Shown here in pieces: positions 24,419-36,568 of a DNA stretch of 64,000 nucleotides. The notes below the pieces were generated by a model. The model ran no database searches. It saw only the letters and a program-made list of their open reading frames with translations, and was not told the origin of the DNA. The position numbers and the translations under genes were made by a program. Positions within the stretch are counted from its first letter, which is position 1, and each line of letters opens with the position of its first letter. Origin of the DNA: Tragulus kanchil (lineage: Eukaryota; Chordata; Mammalia; Artiodactyla; Tragulidae); the NCBI GenBank assembly GCA_022376925.1, contig JAIOJX010000028.1:73683001-73747000 (forward strand), written 5' to 3'.

Positions 24419-26212
24419 GCTCCACTTTGGCCACATAACAACCAAGGTTATTTAATATTTTTCTGTTTAATATCAAGGCTCTTAGATTTAAAATTTGGAA
24501 AGCAGGAAGATCAAAGCCAACTTTGGCAGAACAGATGCCTGAATTCTTCCCTCCAACTTCCAGCAGGACGATTTTGTGATGTTGGCTGAAGTCATGCAAG
24601 CAAGTACAACTTTCATCCCCCACTTGTTTTGAATATAATGTTCAATGAGTGCTTAGCACTTTTCTTTTGGCATGAATAAATCAATCAAAGAGGAGTATCT
24701 GTTATGACTTGCACAGAGTTAAATAGAAAATGAGTTATAAAGAATAATTATAAAATCTAACTCAAAATAACAGAGGGAAAAGGAAGAAAACTGGTTGAAA
24801 ATAGAACCAAGATAGAACCAGAAATAAATTGAAAAAATAAAGAGGTTTTGGTGAGAAGGTAGCATGAGAAAAATGAATTGATTCTTATTCTGGCAAGAGA
24901 GAAGCAGCTGGAATTGGTACATAATCCAATGGAGACAGTGTGACTCTGCATGTCCCAGCTGGTTTTGCTCCATCTCCTCAGGCTGCTCTGACTGCCCCAA
25001 GTTTCTTGAAGTCTGAGCTTCTGGACTGAAAAATCAGTCTAGACATTTTATTCTCAGACTTTCCAGAGGAAGCTAAGCTGGTAACAGTACCAGCATGGCA
25101 AATTCAGAATCTATTAATACATTGTTTTCACGACTCCAGTGTTTTAGTAGCCCCAGTGTTTTTATCTTTATATGATTTTGCATGTTTCCTATGAGACTTT
25201 TCTTGGTTTCCCATTTTCCACCAGAGGAATCCCTCATCCTCATGGTTGGGTACTATCCCTGCTAGGTATATCAACCTTTCTCTATGGTTTGTGCTTCATC
25301 ATTTCTGATATTGCCTCCTTGCTTTATTGCTAGGTTGGCCATGAGTTACTGCTTTCTAGACATAGACCACAAACTGTCGCGCAGACATAGTGAGTAATGT
25401 AACTCATACATGTATGTATTTATAGCTGTAATGGGTATGGTACCTACCTCCATGCCAGGCTGGTCCCTAGACAAGGTAGCCCTTATAAAATGTAAAGGCT
25501 CCACTTTGGCCACATAACAACCAAGGTTATTTAATATTTTTCTGTTTAATATCAAGGCTCTTAGATTTAAAATTTGGAAAGCAGGAAGATCAAAGCCAAC
25601 TTTGGCAGAACAGATGCCTGAATTCTTCCCTCCAACTTCCAGCAGGACGATTTTGTGATGTTGGCTGAAGTCATGCAAGCAAGTACAACTTTCATCCCCC
25701 ACTTGTTTTGAATATAATGTTCAATGAGTGCTTAGCACTTTTCTTTTGGCATGAATAAATCAATCAAAGAGGAGTATCTGTTATGACTTGCACAGAGTTA
25801 AATAGAAAATGAGTTATAAAGAATAATTATAAAATCTAACTCAAAATAACAGAGGGAAAAGGAAGAAAACTGGTTGAAAATAGAACCAAGATAGAACCAG
25901 AAATAAATTGAAAAAATAAAGAGGTTTTGGTGAGAAGGTAGCATGAGAAAAATGAATTGATTCTTATTCTGGCAAGAGAGAGAAGCAGCTGGAATTGGTA
26001 CATAATCCAATGGAGACAGTGTGACTCTGCATGTCCCAGCTGGTTTTGCTCCATCTCCTCAGGCTGCTCTGACTGCCCCAAGTTTCTTGAAGTCTGAGCT
26101 TCTGGACTGAAAAATCAGTCTAGACATTTTATTCTCAGACTTTCCAGAGGAAGCTAAGCTGGTAACAGTACCAGCATGGCAAATTCAGAATCTATTAATA
26201 CATTGTTTTCAC
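24064..26212. repeat. Duplication block 9 (period 1079-1081)
   Basis: Copy A 24064-25131 and copy B 25143-26212 with an 11-base filler. The offset shift comes from gcaagagaga(ga)gaag, a dinucleotide-length difference. The first part (to about 24418) is also present in block 8 copy A. No nameable repeat inside. Confidence 0.93.
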
Positions 26213-28099
26213 CTCATGACAGACATTTAGGCTATGTCCAAGACAATTCCAAGGGATAACGAACTATTTCCATTTTGCAAGAAAGTAAATACTTCCTTAA
26301 AGTCCACTACATAGGTTGCTAAAATGAGAAAGAAAAAAAAAGAATGCTAATGCAACCTTTTAAATGACTTGACATACTCAGTCACTCAGTTGTGTCTGAA
26401 TCTTTGCTTCCCCATGGACTGTAGCCTGCCAAGCTTCTCTGTCAATAGAATTAATCCTGGTAAAAATACTGGAGTGGGTTGCCATTCCCTCCTCCAGGGA
26501 ATCTTCTCCACCCCGGGATCAAACTCCCGCATCTCAAGTAATGCAGGCAGATTATTTACCACTGAGCCACTGAGGAAGCCCTGTCTAAATGCTAATGTAA
26601 AAACAGGGAATATCAGAATTTTAACCATTGTTCATCGTCATTTTGGAACATATTGAAACATTTTTATGTTTATGCCAAAAATCTTGAATTACAAAGAAAG
26701 ACATGGAGATGTGGTGAAAAGAACAGAAGACTCAGAATAAAGGTAAACAAGATGGAGTTTTAATTCTGCCTTTGTGATCCAGGACTAACTACTTAACCTA
26801 TCTGGGTGCCCATTTCTTCCTCAGAGAAGTAAGATATTATTACATTAATTAAACAAGGAAGCCAGACTAAGGTGGTTCTAATGCCTTGGTGGCCTATATA
26901 AGCAAACCAAATCTAAGCCTGTAAATGCTTAAAGGTTACAAAATCAAAACTTAAGGACTGTCAATCACAAATAGCAAACTAGGCTTTCAACAAAGTGCCT
27001 TAAGTGTTAACCACTTCTAAATTGAAAAAATAAAGAGGTTTTGGTGAGAAGGTAGCATGAGAAAAATGAATTGATTCTTATTCTGGCAAGAGAGAGAAGC
27101 AGCTGGAATTGGTACATAATCCAATGGAGACAGTGTGACTCTGCATGTCCCAGCTGGTTTTGCTCCATCTCCTCAGGCTGCTCTGACTGCCCCAAGTTTC
27201 TTGAAGTCTGAGCTTCTGGACTGAAAAATCAGTCTAGACATTTTATTCTCAGACTTTCCAGAGGAAGCTAAGCTGGTAACAGTACCAGCATGGCAAATTC
27301 AGAATCTATTAATACATTGTTTTCACCTCATGACAGACATTTAGGCTATGTCCAAGACAATTCCAAGGGATAACGAACTATTTCCATTTTGCAAGAAAGT
27401 AAATACTTCCTTAAAGTCCACTACATAGGTTGCTAAAATGAGAAAGAAAAAAAGAATGCTAATGCAACCTTTTAAATGACTTGACATACTCAGTCACTCA
27501 GTTGTGTCTGAATCTTTGCTTCCCCATGGACTGTAGCCTGCCAAGCTTCTCTGTCAATAGAATTAATCCTGGTAAAAATACTGGAGTGGGTTGCCATTCC
27601 CTCCTCCAGGGAATCTTCTCCACCCCGGGATCAAACTCCCGCATCTCAAGTAATGCAGGCAGATTATTTACCACTGAGCCACTGAGGAAGCCCTGTCTAA
27701 ATGCTAATGTAAAAACAGGGAATATCAGAATTTTAACCATTGTTCATCGTCATTTTGGAACATATTGAAACATTTTTATGTTTATGCCAAAAATCTTGAA
27801 TTACAAAGAAAGACATGGAGATGTGGTGAAAAGAACAGAAGACTCAGAATAAAGGTAAACAAGATGGAGTTTTAATTCTGCCTTTGTGATCCAGGACTAA
27901 CTACTTAACCTATCTGGGTGCCCATTTCTTCCTCAGAGAAGTAAGATATTATTACATTAATTAAACAAGGAAGCCAGACTAAGGTGGTTCTAATGCCTTG
28001 GTGGCCTATATAAGCAAACCAAATCTAAGCCTGTAAATGCTTAAAGGTTACAAAATCAAAACTTAAGGACTGTCAATCACAAATAGCAAACTAGGCTTT
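25904..28099. repeat. Duplication block 10 (period 1112-1114)
   Basis: Copy A 25904-26987 and copy B 27018-28099, with a 30-base filler that ends ccacttc. The offset shift comes from A-run length near 26331 versus 27445. The first ~300 bases are present three times because they also lie in block 9. Confidence 0.93.
26378..26581 (-). mobile_element. Bov-tA SINE, minus (second copy at 27490-27693)
   Basis: Reads ctcagtcactcagttgtgtc, catggactgtagcctgcc, ggagtgggttgccattcc, ggatcaaactcccgcatctc and ccactgaggaagccc. This is the reverse complement of a Bov-tA with its tRNA-like head on the right. The minus ORF at 26386-26628 is a shadow. Confidence 0.88.
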
Positions 28100-30206
28100 A
28101 AGCTATAACCAATCCAGTCACCTTTCTTTGCTTCTGTACATTGTCTATACAATGTAAGTCTTTCTCTGCCTCCTAACCACTTCTAATTGGAACTGATTTT
28201 GGTCAAATAAACCCTTGAAAATTTTAACATATTTCAGAGTATCTTTTAACACTATTCAAGGCCCAGTTTGGATTTGATGTAATATTGTAACCAAACATGT
28301 AAATTGTATTTCAATGAAATCTTACATTGTTAGCTACAGAAACTTTTGATATGCATTTCTTGGGGAAAATTAATAAAAATATAATACCTGACTTTATGCT
28401 TTGAATAATAAAAAAATTTCAAGATAATAAAACCATATACATTTTTTGCCAGAGTTATCTATAAAATAAATGGAGGTCCTTTGTGAAAGTCAAAGAATGT
28501 GTGCTTTTCTAGTTGAGGTAAAAGGCATAAGATGATACTGGGAGATAGAATTCTTTATTGTTTCTTAATATATCCAGCAATTTGAGACACTTCATTGATG
28601 GTGGTGAGCAAAGCAGGTCCCTGCAGTCCTGCTGCCATAGAGCTTAGAGGTATCTCTATTTTCTGCACATCCACCACCTTACTTCTTGGTGGAACTCGAA
28701 ACACAGGATAAAAACCACAGAGATATTCAGAAAGTTTCAGCACACTCCTAAGTAAGCTTGTGAAGATTCAAGATTCAAGTCCAATTGTGCACTGCATGGA
28801 CTCCACTGAGCTCTGTCATCTCATTTCACAGACAGAGTTCAGTGGAAATAAATAGAGATACATGAGTCCCTGGAGGGGCCCCCTTAATACATATGGCTCT
28901 TGTACAAGTAAACAGTCTGAATCATCTGTTCCATTTGAATGAAACAATGAGGACCAGTAATGCATAGCCTATCCTAATGTCATCTCTATGCAAACAGAAT
29001 TGGCTAGGAGGAAGTTCCAAAGGAAGTACATTGCTGACAGCACCATCGTCTATGCCATTAGTGTTTTTTCTTCCTCAGAGAAGTAAGATATTATTACATT
29101 AATTAAACAAGGAAGCCAGACTAAGGTGGTTCTAATGCCTTGGTGGCCTATATAAGCAAACCAAATCTAAGCCTGTAAATGCTTAAAGGTTACAAAATCA
29201 AAACTTAAGGACTGTCAATCACAAATAGCAAACTAGGCTTTAAGCTATAACCAATCCAGTCACCTTTCTTTGCTTCTGTACATTGTCTATACAATGTAAG
29301 TCTTTCTCTGCCTCCTAACCACTTCTAATTGGAACTGATTTTGGTCAAATAAACCCTTGAAAATTTTAACATATTTCAGAGTATCTTTTAACACTATTCA
29401 AGGCCCAGTTTGGATTTGATGTAATATTGTAACCAAACATGTAAATTGTATTTCAATGAAATCTTACATTGTTAGCTACAGAAACTTTTGATATGCATTT
29501 CTTGGGGAAAATTAATAAAAATATAATACCTGACTTTATGCTTTGAATAATAAAAATTTCAAGATAATAAAACCATATACATTTTTTGCCAGAGTTATCT
29601 ATAAAATAAATGGAGGTCCTTTGTGAAAGTCAAAGAATGTGTGCTTTTCTAGTTGAGGTAAAAGGCATAAGATGATACTGGGAGATAGAATTCTTTATTG
29701 TTTCTTAATATATCCAGCAATTTGAGACACTTCATTGATGGTGGTGAGCAAAGCAGGTCCCTGCAGTCCTGCTGCCATAGAGCTTAGAGGTATCTCTATT
29801 TTCTGCACATCCACCACCTTACTTCTTGGTGGAACTCGAAACACAGGATAAAAACCACAGAGATATTCAGAAAGTTTCAGCACACTCCTAAGTAAGCTTG
29901 TGAAGATTCAAGATTCAAGTCCAATTGTGCACTGCATGGACTCCACTGAGCTCTGTCATCTCATTTCACAGACAGAGTTCAGTGGAAATAAATAGAGATA
30001 CATGAGTCCCTGGAGGGGCCCCCTTAATACATATGGCTCTTGTACAAGTAAACAGTCTGAATCATCTGTTCCATTTGAATGAAACAATGAGGACCAGTAA
30101 TGCATAGCCTATCCTAATGTCATCTCTATGCAAACAGAATTGGCTAGGAGGAAGTTCCAAAGGAAGTACATTGCTGACAGCACCATCGTCTATGCCATTA
30201 GTGTTT
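27925..30206. repeat. Duplication block 11 (period 1140-1142, clean junction)
   Basis: Copy A 27925-29066 runs straight into copy B 29067-30206. The length difference comes from an A run (aataataaaaaaattt versus aataataaaaattt). The first ~170 bases also occur near 26813-26987. Confidence 0.93.
28555..28764 (-). other. Terminal-exon-like ORF, unassigned (second copy at 29695-29904)
   Basis: On the minus strand about 69 codons stay open between a stop near 28768 and the TAA at 28555-28557. The protein ends in AGYIKKQ and contains PVFRVPPRSKVVDVQKIEIP and ALLTTINEVSQ. I do not recognise it. The stop codon overlaps a minus-strand AATAAA, and an acttag string upstream could serve as a splice acceptor, so a last exon with a very short 3' UTR or a processed-pseudogene end is possible. 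There is no ATG at the start of the open stretch. The copy at 29695 is the assembly duplicate. It could also be chance or an old repeat. Confidence 0.3.
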
Positions 30207-30319
30207 CATCTCTTCTGAATTATCTGATTATATGACTAAACACTCTAAATAGTTTTTGCCTGATCTGGCTTCTTTCTCTACCATATCATCAGCAGATGGA
30301 GCAAATAAAATCAAAGGAT

Positions 30320-30425
30320 GCCCAGATAAATTTGAATTTTATGAAAGCAGGGACATGTGTATCTCCCCAGTGCCTTTCATACCATCTAATAGAGGTGCTG
30401 ACCACAGTAGGCATATGTATTACAT
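30320..30425 (+). repeat. Old L2/MIR-type fragment
   Basis: The run gaaagcagggacatgtgtat, ctccccagtgcctttcatac and gaccacagtaggcatatg resembles an ancient mammal-wide repeat end. Family not fixed. The ORF at 30256-30531 covers it and is not supported as a gene. Confidence 0.45.
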
Positions 30426-31419
30426 AAGTAAGAAAAATTCCCTTGAAATCTGTTACTCCAGAAATAAAGGAAAAATTAGAGTAGATGTTTATTTTCCACT
30501 ATGGACCCAGGTGCATAAGACCCCACAATAACATTGACCTATTATTATATTCATGCCTGAAGCTGCATTCTAGGTAATATATAAGGATTAATACATAAGG
30601 ATTTTCAAAAGACCTAAGACTCTCTGAAGGGGTTGAGCCAAACCAGAGGATGCTTTTTATTTTCCAGGTGTTATGTAGGGGTTCCCAGAAGAAAATATTT
30701 TGACTGCTAAACTTTAGTCCTTTTATGGTCCCTCTGGGTCATCTGGGTGTTTTCTTAATTTACAATGTGAGGCTTTTAGAGCATTTAGAGATTTAAATTG
30801 GGGTTTGTTAAGTACATTTATTTATGTATAAGGAGAGCCATTTTGTCCTCAAATAATACAAATGGAGCAATCAACAAAGATAATAAAACTAATTAATTTG
30901 TATCTAATTTGTCCTTCATTCAGTTGTTGGGGAAAATTTGAACTTTTTCAGACTTGTCTTTTTAAAAGGACCCCCAAGGGGAAAAGATTCAATATTTCAA
31001 TAATACTTCTGTTTTCACCTTATTCCAAATAGAAATTAAAAAATAGGAGGAGAGAAAACAGAAATTTCTTTTACATAGACCTTTAGGCAGTGATTCTGAG
31101 GCAGGAGGCAGACGGGTTCCTCTAGGGTAAGCAATTTGATTCATTCCCTGAAGATAGGAACTCCAGGACAATGGAGAGAGGAGGCTGGGCCCTGCCCAGA
31201 TGAAAGATAAGAGACCACTTATATCTCATTGTCAAATGAGACATTTGTCAATGTCTCATTTGTCTCACTTATGTCTCATTGCTTCCTGACTAGCAAGCTC
31301 TTTGGAGATCAAAAGCGAGGTGATGCTAAGTTTACCCATAGGCCTTTATGCTGGAGCCTATGTTGGCTGAGAGATGTATGTGCACACATGGGGGAATCCT
31401 GAGACAGTGGACTCTGAAC
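30426..31419. other. Unassigned sequence with a small palindrome
   Basis: Nothing nameable except a 12-bp perfect inverted repeat, caaatgagacat at 31233-31244 and atgtctcatttg at 31251-31262. It sits among imperfect direct repeats of a ttatgtctcattg-like unit (31219-31280). Confidence 0.5.
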
Positions 31420-31745
31420 CAGGCAAATCAAAATGACTGATCAAAGGAAACTTGAAACAAATGCCCCATATAAGGGACTCTAGCTATCAAAGGATGTAAC
31501 CCTGAGTCTGGCCATGTGTCTTTTCCACACATGCTGTACATTCTTTCCTTCTAATAAATATTTTACTTGTTTCACTACTTTCAATCTTTGTGGGAATTCT
31601 TTTCTGAAATGTTGAAGGACTAGGGCCTTGTCACTGACCACTATCTAGTGGCTAGGATTCAGCTGTCAGTGCTGTGACCCAACCTCAATCCCTGGCCAGG
31701 AACTGAAATCCTGCTACAATCTGCTGCATGCCGAGGGCACCCAAG
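31420..31745 (+). mobile_element. Probable ERV LTR segment (partial second copy at 32525-32817)
   Basis: The segment has a U3/R-like part with an AATAAA at 31553-31558, a T-rich stretch, then ccttgtcactgaccactatc, a ccctggccaggaactg block and ctgcatgccgagggcacc. That is the texture of a ruminant endogenous retroviral LTR end. No viral coding sequence is attached. Boundaries and target duplication are unresolved. In the duplicated copy the hexamer reads AATACA (32625-32630). Confidence 0.45.
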
Positions 31746-33594
31746 ATCAATTCATCTTTCAAAGAAAAGACAACTTATTTTACTCAAGGAAGGTTCCTTT
31801 TATAGTTTGAAATCAGGTGGCAAATTTCTACCAGATATTACCCACCCCTCTCCTTTTATCTTATGTATGTTTAGGCATATCTGAATAGCAAAAAGGATTT
31901 TAAATATTACATACCTCGCACACCTAGCTATGTCTTAATGCAATTTCAAAGCATCAAGGGCAAAGACAAAGTCTTAAAAGTGATCATAGAGAAAACATAG
32001 ATTATCTACAATTGAATAATCACTAGACTAATTTTATTTATCACCAGAAATAGGAGAAGTCAGTAAAATATGGACAATGTTTTCAAAATGCAGAGAGATA
32101 ATAACTCACTTCAGAACTAAGTGATCAGCTTGATTATTTTTTCAATAAGGAGAACAAAACAAAGACATACTGAATATACAAGGACTTTCAAGGTTTACCA
32201 CAGACAAAGCCTTAATTTTAAAAAGTGCTTAAAAAGATTCTTCAGCAAAGGGGAAAATAAACTTACAGGAAAGGAAAGACATAGCAAAACCAAATGTTAA
32301 CATGGATTCTACTATATATCTTAATTAACAGCTTCAAAATATGCAATTAACTTCTGCTTCAGTTTTAAGAAGACAAAATGATACAAAAATAAAAATATGG
32401 GATTTTAATTAACAATCCTTAATGAGTAAAACAATGACAGTTAAGTAGTTACTACTAATAAAAAAGAGCAAAACACCTTTTAATAAATCTAGCAAAAGCT
32501 GCATAGTAAACTTTTGACAGATACTGAAACAAATGCCCCATATAAGGGACTCTAGCTATCAAAGGATGTAACCCTGAGTCTGGCCATGTGTCTTTTCCAC
32601 ACATGCTGTACATTCTTTCCTTCTAATACATATTTTACTTGTTTCACTACTTTCAATCTTTGTGGGAATTCTTTTCTGAAATGTTGAAGGACTAGGGCCT
32701 TGTCACTGACCACTATCTAGTGGCTAGGATTCAGCTGTCAGTGCTGTGACCCAACCTCAATCCCTGGCCAGGAACTGAAATCCTGCTACAATCTGCTGCA
32801 TGCCGAGGGCACCCAAGATCAATTCATCTTTCAAAGAAAAGACAACTTATTTTACTCAAGGAAGGTTCCTTTTATAGTTTGAAATCAGGTGGCAAATTTC
32901 TACCAGATATTACCCACCCCTCTCCTTTTATCTTATGTATGTTTAGGCATATCTGAATAGCAAAAAGGATTTTAAATATTACATACCTACGCACACCTAG
33001 CTATGTCTTAATGCAATTTCAAAGCATCAAGGGCAAAGACAAAGTCTTAAAAGTGATCATAGAGAAAACATAGATTATCTACAATTGAATAATCACTAGA
33101 CTAATTTTATTTATCACCAGAAATAGGAGAAGTCAGTAAAATATGGACAATGTTTTCAAAATGCAGAGAGATAATAACTCACTTCAGAACTAAGTGATCA
33201 GCTTGATTATTTTTTCAATAAGGAGAACAAAACAAAGACATACTGAATATACAAGGACTTTCAAGGTTTACCACAGACAAAGCCTTAATTTTAAAAAGTG
33301 CTTAAAAAGATTCTTCAGCAAAGGGGAAAATAAACTTACAGGAAAGGAAAGACATAGCAAAACCAAATGTTAACATGGATTCTACTATATATCTTAATTA
33401 ACAGCTTCAAAATATGCAATTAACTTCTGCTTCAGTTTTAAGAAGACAAAATGATACAAAAATAAAAATATGGGATTTTAATTAACAATCCTTAATGAGT
33501 AAAACAATGACAGTTAAGTAGTTACTACTAATAAAAAAGAGCAAAACACCTTTTAATAAATCTAGCAAAAGCTGAATAGTAAACTTTTGACAGA
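31453..33594. repeat. Duplication block 12 (period 1072-1074)
   Basis: Copy A 31453-32520 and copy B 32525-33594. Differences include AATAAA versus AATACA, tacctcgcac versus tacctacgcac, and gctgcatag versus gctgaatag. Confidence 0.93.
31880..32290 (+). mobile_element. Old L1/HAL1-like fragment (second copy at 32953-33363)
   Basis: The run aagcatcaagggcaaagaca, gtcttaaaagtgatcataga and then acaaggactttcaaggttta resembles the 3' half of an L1/HAL1-type ORF1 region. Many stops, non-coding, subfamily unknown. Confidence 0.45.
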
Positions 33595-34217
33595 GAAAAC
33601 TAAATATGAATGATCCTTTAAACCACTAATAGAAAATTAGGCTATGATAACAGATAAAAGACTATATCTAAAAGATACCAGTTCACTGCAATACCTTCTA
33701 TATTTTTATCCAATTGTGACTATAATCCCAGAAATAATAACTTTGTTTAAAGGAAACTGCCAAGCTTATCCTGGAGTTCAAATAAATGAATGAAAGTCCA
33801 AGATTAAGCAAGAAATTAAAAATATAACTTTTAAAAAAGAATATCAAGATTTCTTTTTGCTGGAGTCATTACAATAAGTGTAGAGCAGTAATTGAAATAA
33901 ACCAACAGCCCAATGGTCAGAAAATAACTCAGAAATTCATAGATATAGTGATGTTTGAAAGAGAAGTGATATTGAGATCAGTGAGAAAAGAGTGAATTTT
34001 TTCATACATAGTTTTAGAACAACTGGATATCCAAAAAAAAAATTCCAAATATTTTAAAGTCCTAAATATGAAAAGTAAGACTTTAAAACTTTAAAAAGCA
34101 AATACAGAATACGTTTATTATCTTGAGATTGAAAAGATGTATACCCCTAAAATTCAAAACTCATTCAGTAAAAACTATGATATATCTGCTTCTATTGCAA
34201 TGAAAACTTTCTATTTA

Positions 34218-36568
34218 ATAAAATACCACAAAGCTAAAGGAAGCTATAAAATGGAAATTCATATCTGCCTGGTGTTTCATCAATGAAGATTTTATATTCA
34301 GAATATACAAATGTTTACAAATAAATATAAGAAGCCAATATGAATAAAGACCAATGTAGTAAGATATTCAAGAAAAGGAATATTCAAATGACAAACACTG
34401 AAGTTAAAAGGCTCAACCTTACTAATGATTAGGAAAATCAAAGTTGAAACCAAATGCAAATTAAAACTATTCACTTTTCAAATTAGCAAACAAATTTTAA
34501 AAGCTGGCAATACTCTAGGCTTATAAAGGTTAAGGAGTCACAGGGACTCTCAAGCACTTACAGTGAGCGCAGAAAGCTTTTGGAAGGAAATTCACCATTG
34601 GTAAAGTTTAATACTCCATATTAGTTTCTATTGCTGTGTAACAACTATAGATGTCATGGCTTAAAACAAGGAAAATTTGTTTGCTTACTGTTCTGGAGGT
34701 CAGAAGTCTGTCCTGGGTTTCACTGGGCTGAAAATAAAAGTGCTTCTGCTGGGCTGTGTTGCTAGTTGGGGGCTCTTGCAGAGAACTGATTTTCTCTGCC
34801 TTCTTCCAGGGAATCTGGACTTGTACTGCTCAGCACATGCCCCTTTCACCATCTTCAAAACCAGCAACAGCTGGTAGAATTCTTTTCAGGTGGTAGCTTA
34901 TGACCCTCGATTCTGCCTCCTGATTTCAAGGACTCCTGTGATTAGATTGGGCCCTCCTGAGCAAGCCAATTAAGGAAGCCTTCCCTTCTGAAGATCCTTA
35001 ATCTTAATTACACTTGTGAAGACCCTTTTGCTATGCAAGATTTAAGACATAAACAGGTTTCAAGAACATCTTTAGGGCAATCACATAAACATGTGCTCCC
35101 TGAACTAGGAATTTTACTTCAGAGGCCTTAAAAAATGACTGCAAATGAACTCTAAGAGAATATTCAGAAATATGTTCATTAGAACATTGTGTATATTATG
35201 ACTTTTTTTTTTTAAAAATCGTGTTTATTAATCGGGAAATAAATATCAGCACATCTCCACAATGGAATACTGTGTAAGGTTAAGATAAACTGTAAAAAAA
35301 TAATATTGACCAAAGTAAAAGTACAGAATTATATTAGTGTGAGTATATTCATGTATGGATGTACATGTATAAATAAGAGAGATGATTGATAGATTAATAG
35401 ATGATAAAATACCACAAAGCTAAAGGAAGCTATAAAATGGAAATTCATACCTGTTTATCTATTTTTGATAAAAGTTTACAAATAAATATAAGAAGCCAAT
35501 ATGAATAAAGACCAATGTAGTAAGATATTCAAGAAAAGGAATATTCAAATGACAAACACTGAAGTTAAAAGGCTCAACCTTACTAATGATTAGGAAAATC
35601 AAAGTTGAAACCAAATGCAAATTAAAACTATTCACTTTTCAAATTAGCAAACAAATTTTAAAAGCTGGCAATACTCTAGGCTTATAAAGGTTAAGGAGTC
35701 ACAGGGACTCTCAAGCACTTACAGTGAGCGCAGAAAGCTTTTTGGAAGGAAATTCACCATTGGTAAAGTTTAATACTCCATATTAGTTTCTATTGCTGTG
35801 TAACAACTATAGATGTCATGGCTTAAAACAAGGAAAATTTGTTTGCTTACTGTTCTGGAGGTCAGAAGTCTGTCCTGGGTTTCACTGGGCTGAAAATAAA
35901 AGTGCTTCTGCTGGGCTGCGTTGCTAGTTGGGGGCTCTTGCAGAGAACTGATTTTCTCTGCCTTCTTCCAGGGAATCTGGACTTGTACTGCTCAGCACAT
36001 GCCCCTTTCACCATCTTCAAAACCAGCAACAGCTGGTAGAATTCTTTTCAGGTGGTAGCTTATGACCCTCGATTCTGCCTCCTGATTTCAAGGACTCCTG
36101 TGATTAGATTGGGCCCTCCTGAGCAAGCCAATTAAGGAAGCCTTCCCTTCTGAAGATCCTTAATCTTAATTACACTTGTGAAGACCCTTTTGCTATGCAA
36201 GATTTAAGACATAAACAGGTTTCAAGAACATCTTTAGGGCAATCACATAAACATGTGCTCCCTGAACTAGGAATTTTACTTCAGAGGCCTTAAAAAATGA
36301 CTGCAAATGAACTCTAAGAGAATATTCAGAAATATGTTCATTAGAACATTGTGTATATTATGACTTTTTTTTTTTAAAAATCGTGTTTATTAATCGGGAA
36401 ATAAATATCAGCACATCTCCACAATGGAATACTGTGTAAGGTTAAGATAAACTGTAAAAAAATAATATTGACCAAAGTAAAAGTACAGAATTATATTAGT
36501 GTGAGTATATTCATGTATGGATGTACATGTATAAATAAGAGAGATGATTGATAGATTAATAGATGATA
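34218..36568. repeat. Duplication block 13 (period 1161-1186)
   Basis: Copy A 34218-35406 and copy B 35404-36568. Copy B opens with about 50 degraded bases lacking some 24 bases relative to copy A, after which the offset is stable at 1161-1162. Other differences: one T in gctttt(t)gg and a T/C change in gggctgtgttg versus gggctgcgttg. Confidence 0.93.
34615..35050 (+). repeat. Nested old interspersed repeat (second copy at 35777-36212)
   Basis: The run ctattgctgtgtaacaacta, ggcttaaaacaaggaaaatt, tgttctggaggtcagaagtc, ccatcttcaaaaccagcaac and gattagattgggccctcctg is a common old mammalian interspersed repeat of about 430 bp. I recognise the pattern but cannot name the family with confidence. 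The ORF at 34677-34877 is inside it and is not a gene. Confidence 0.6.
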
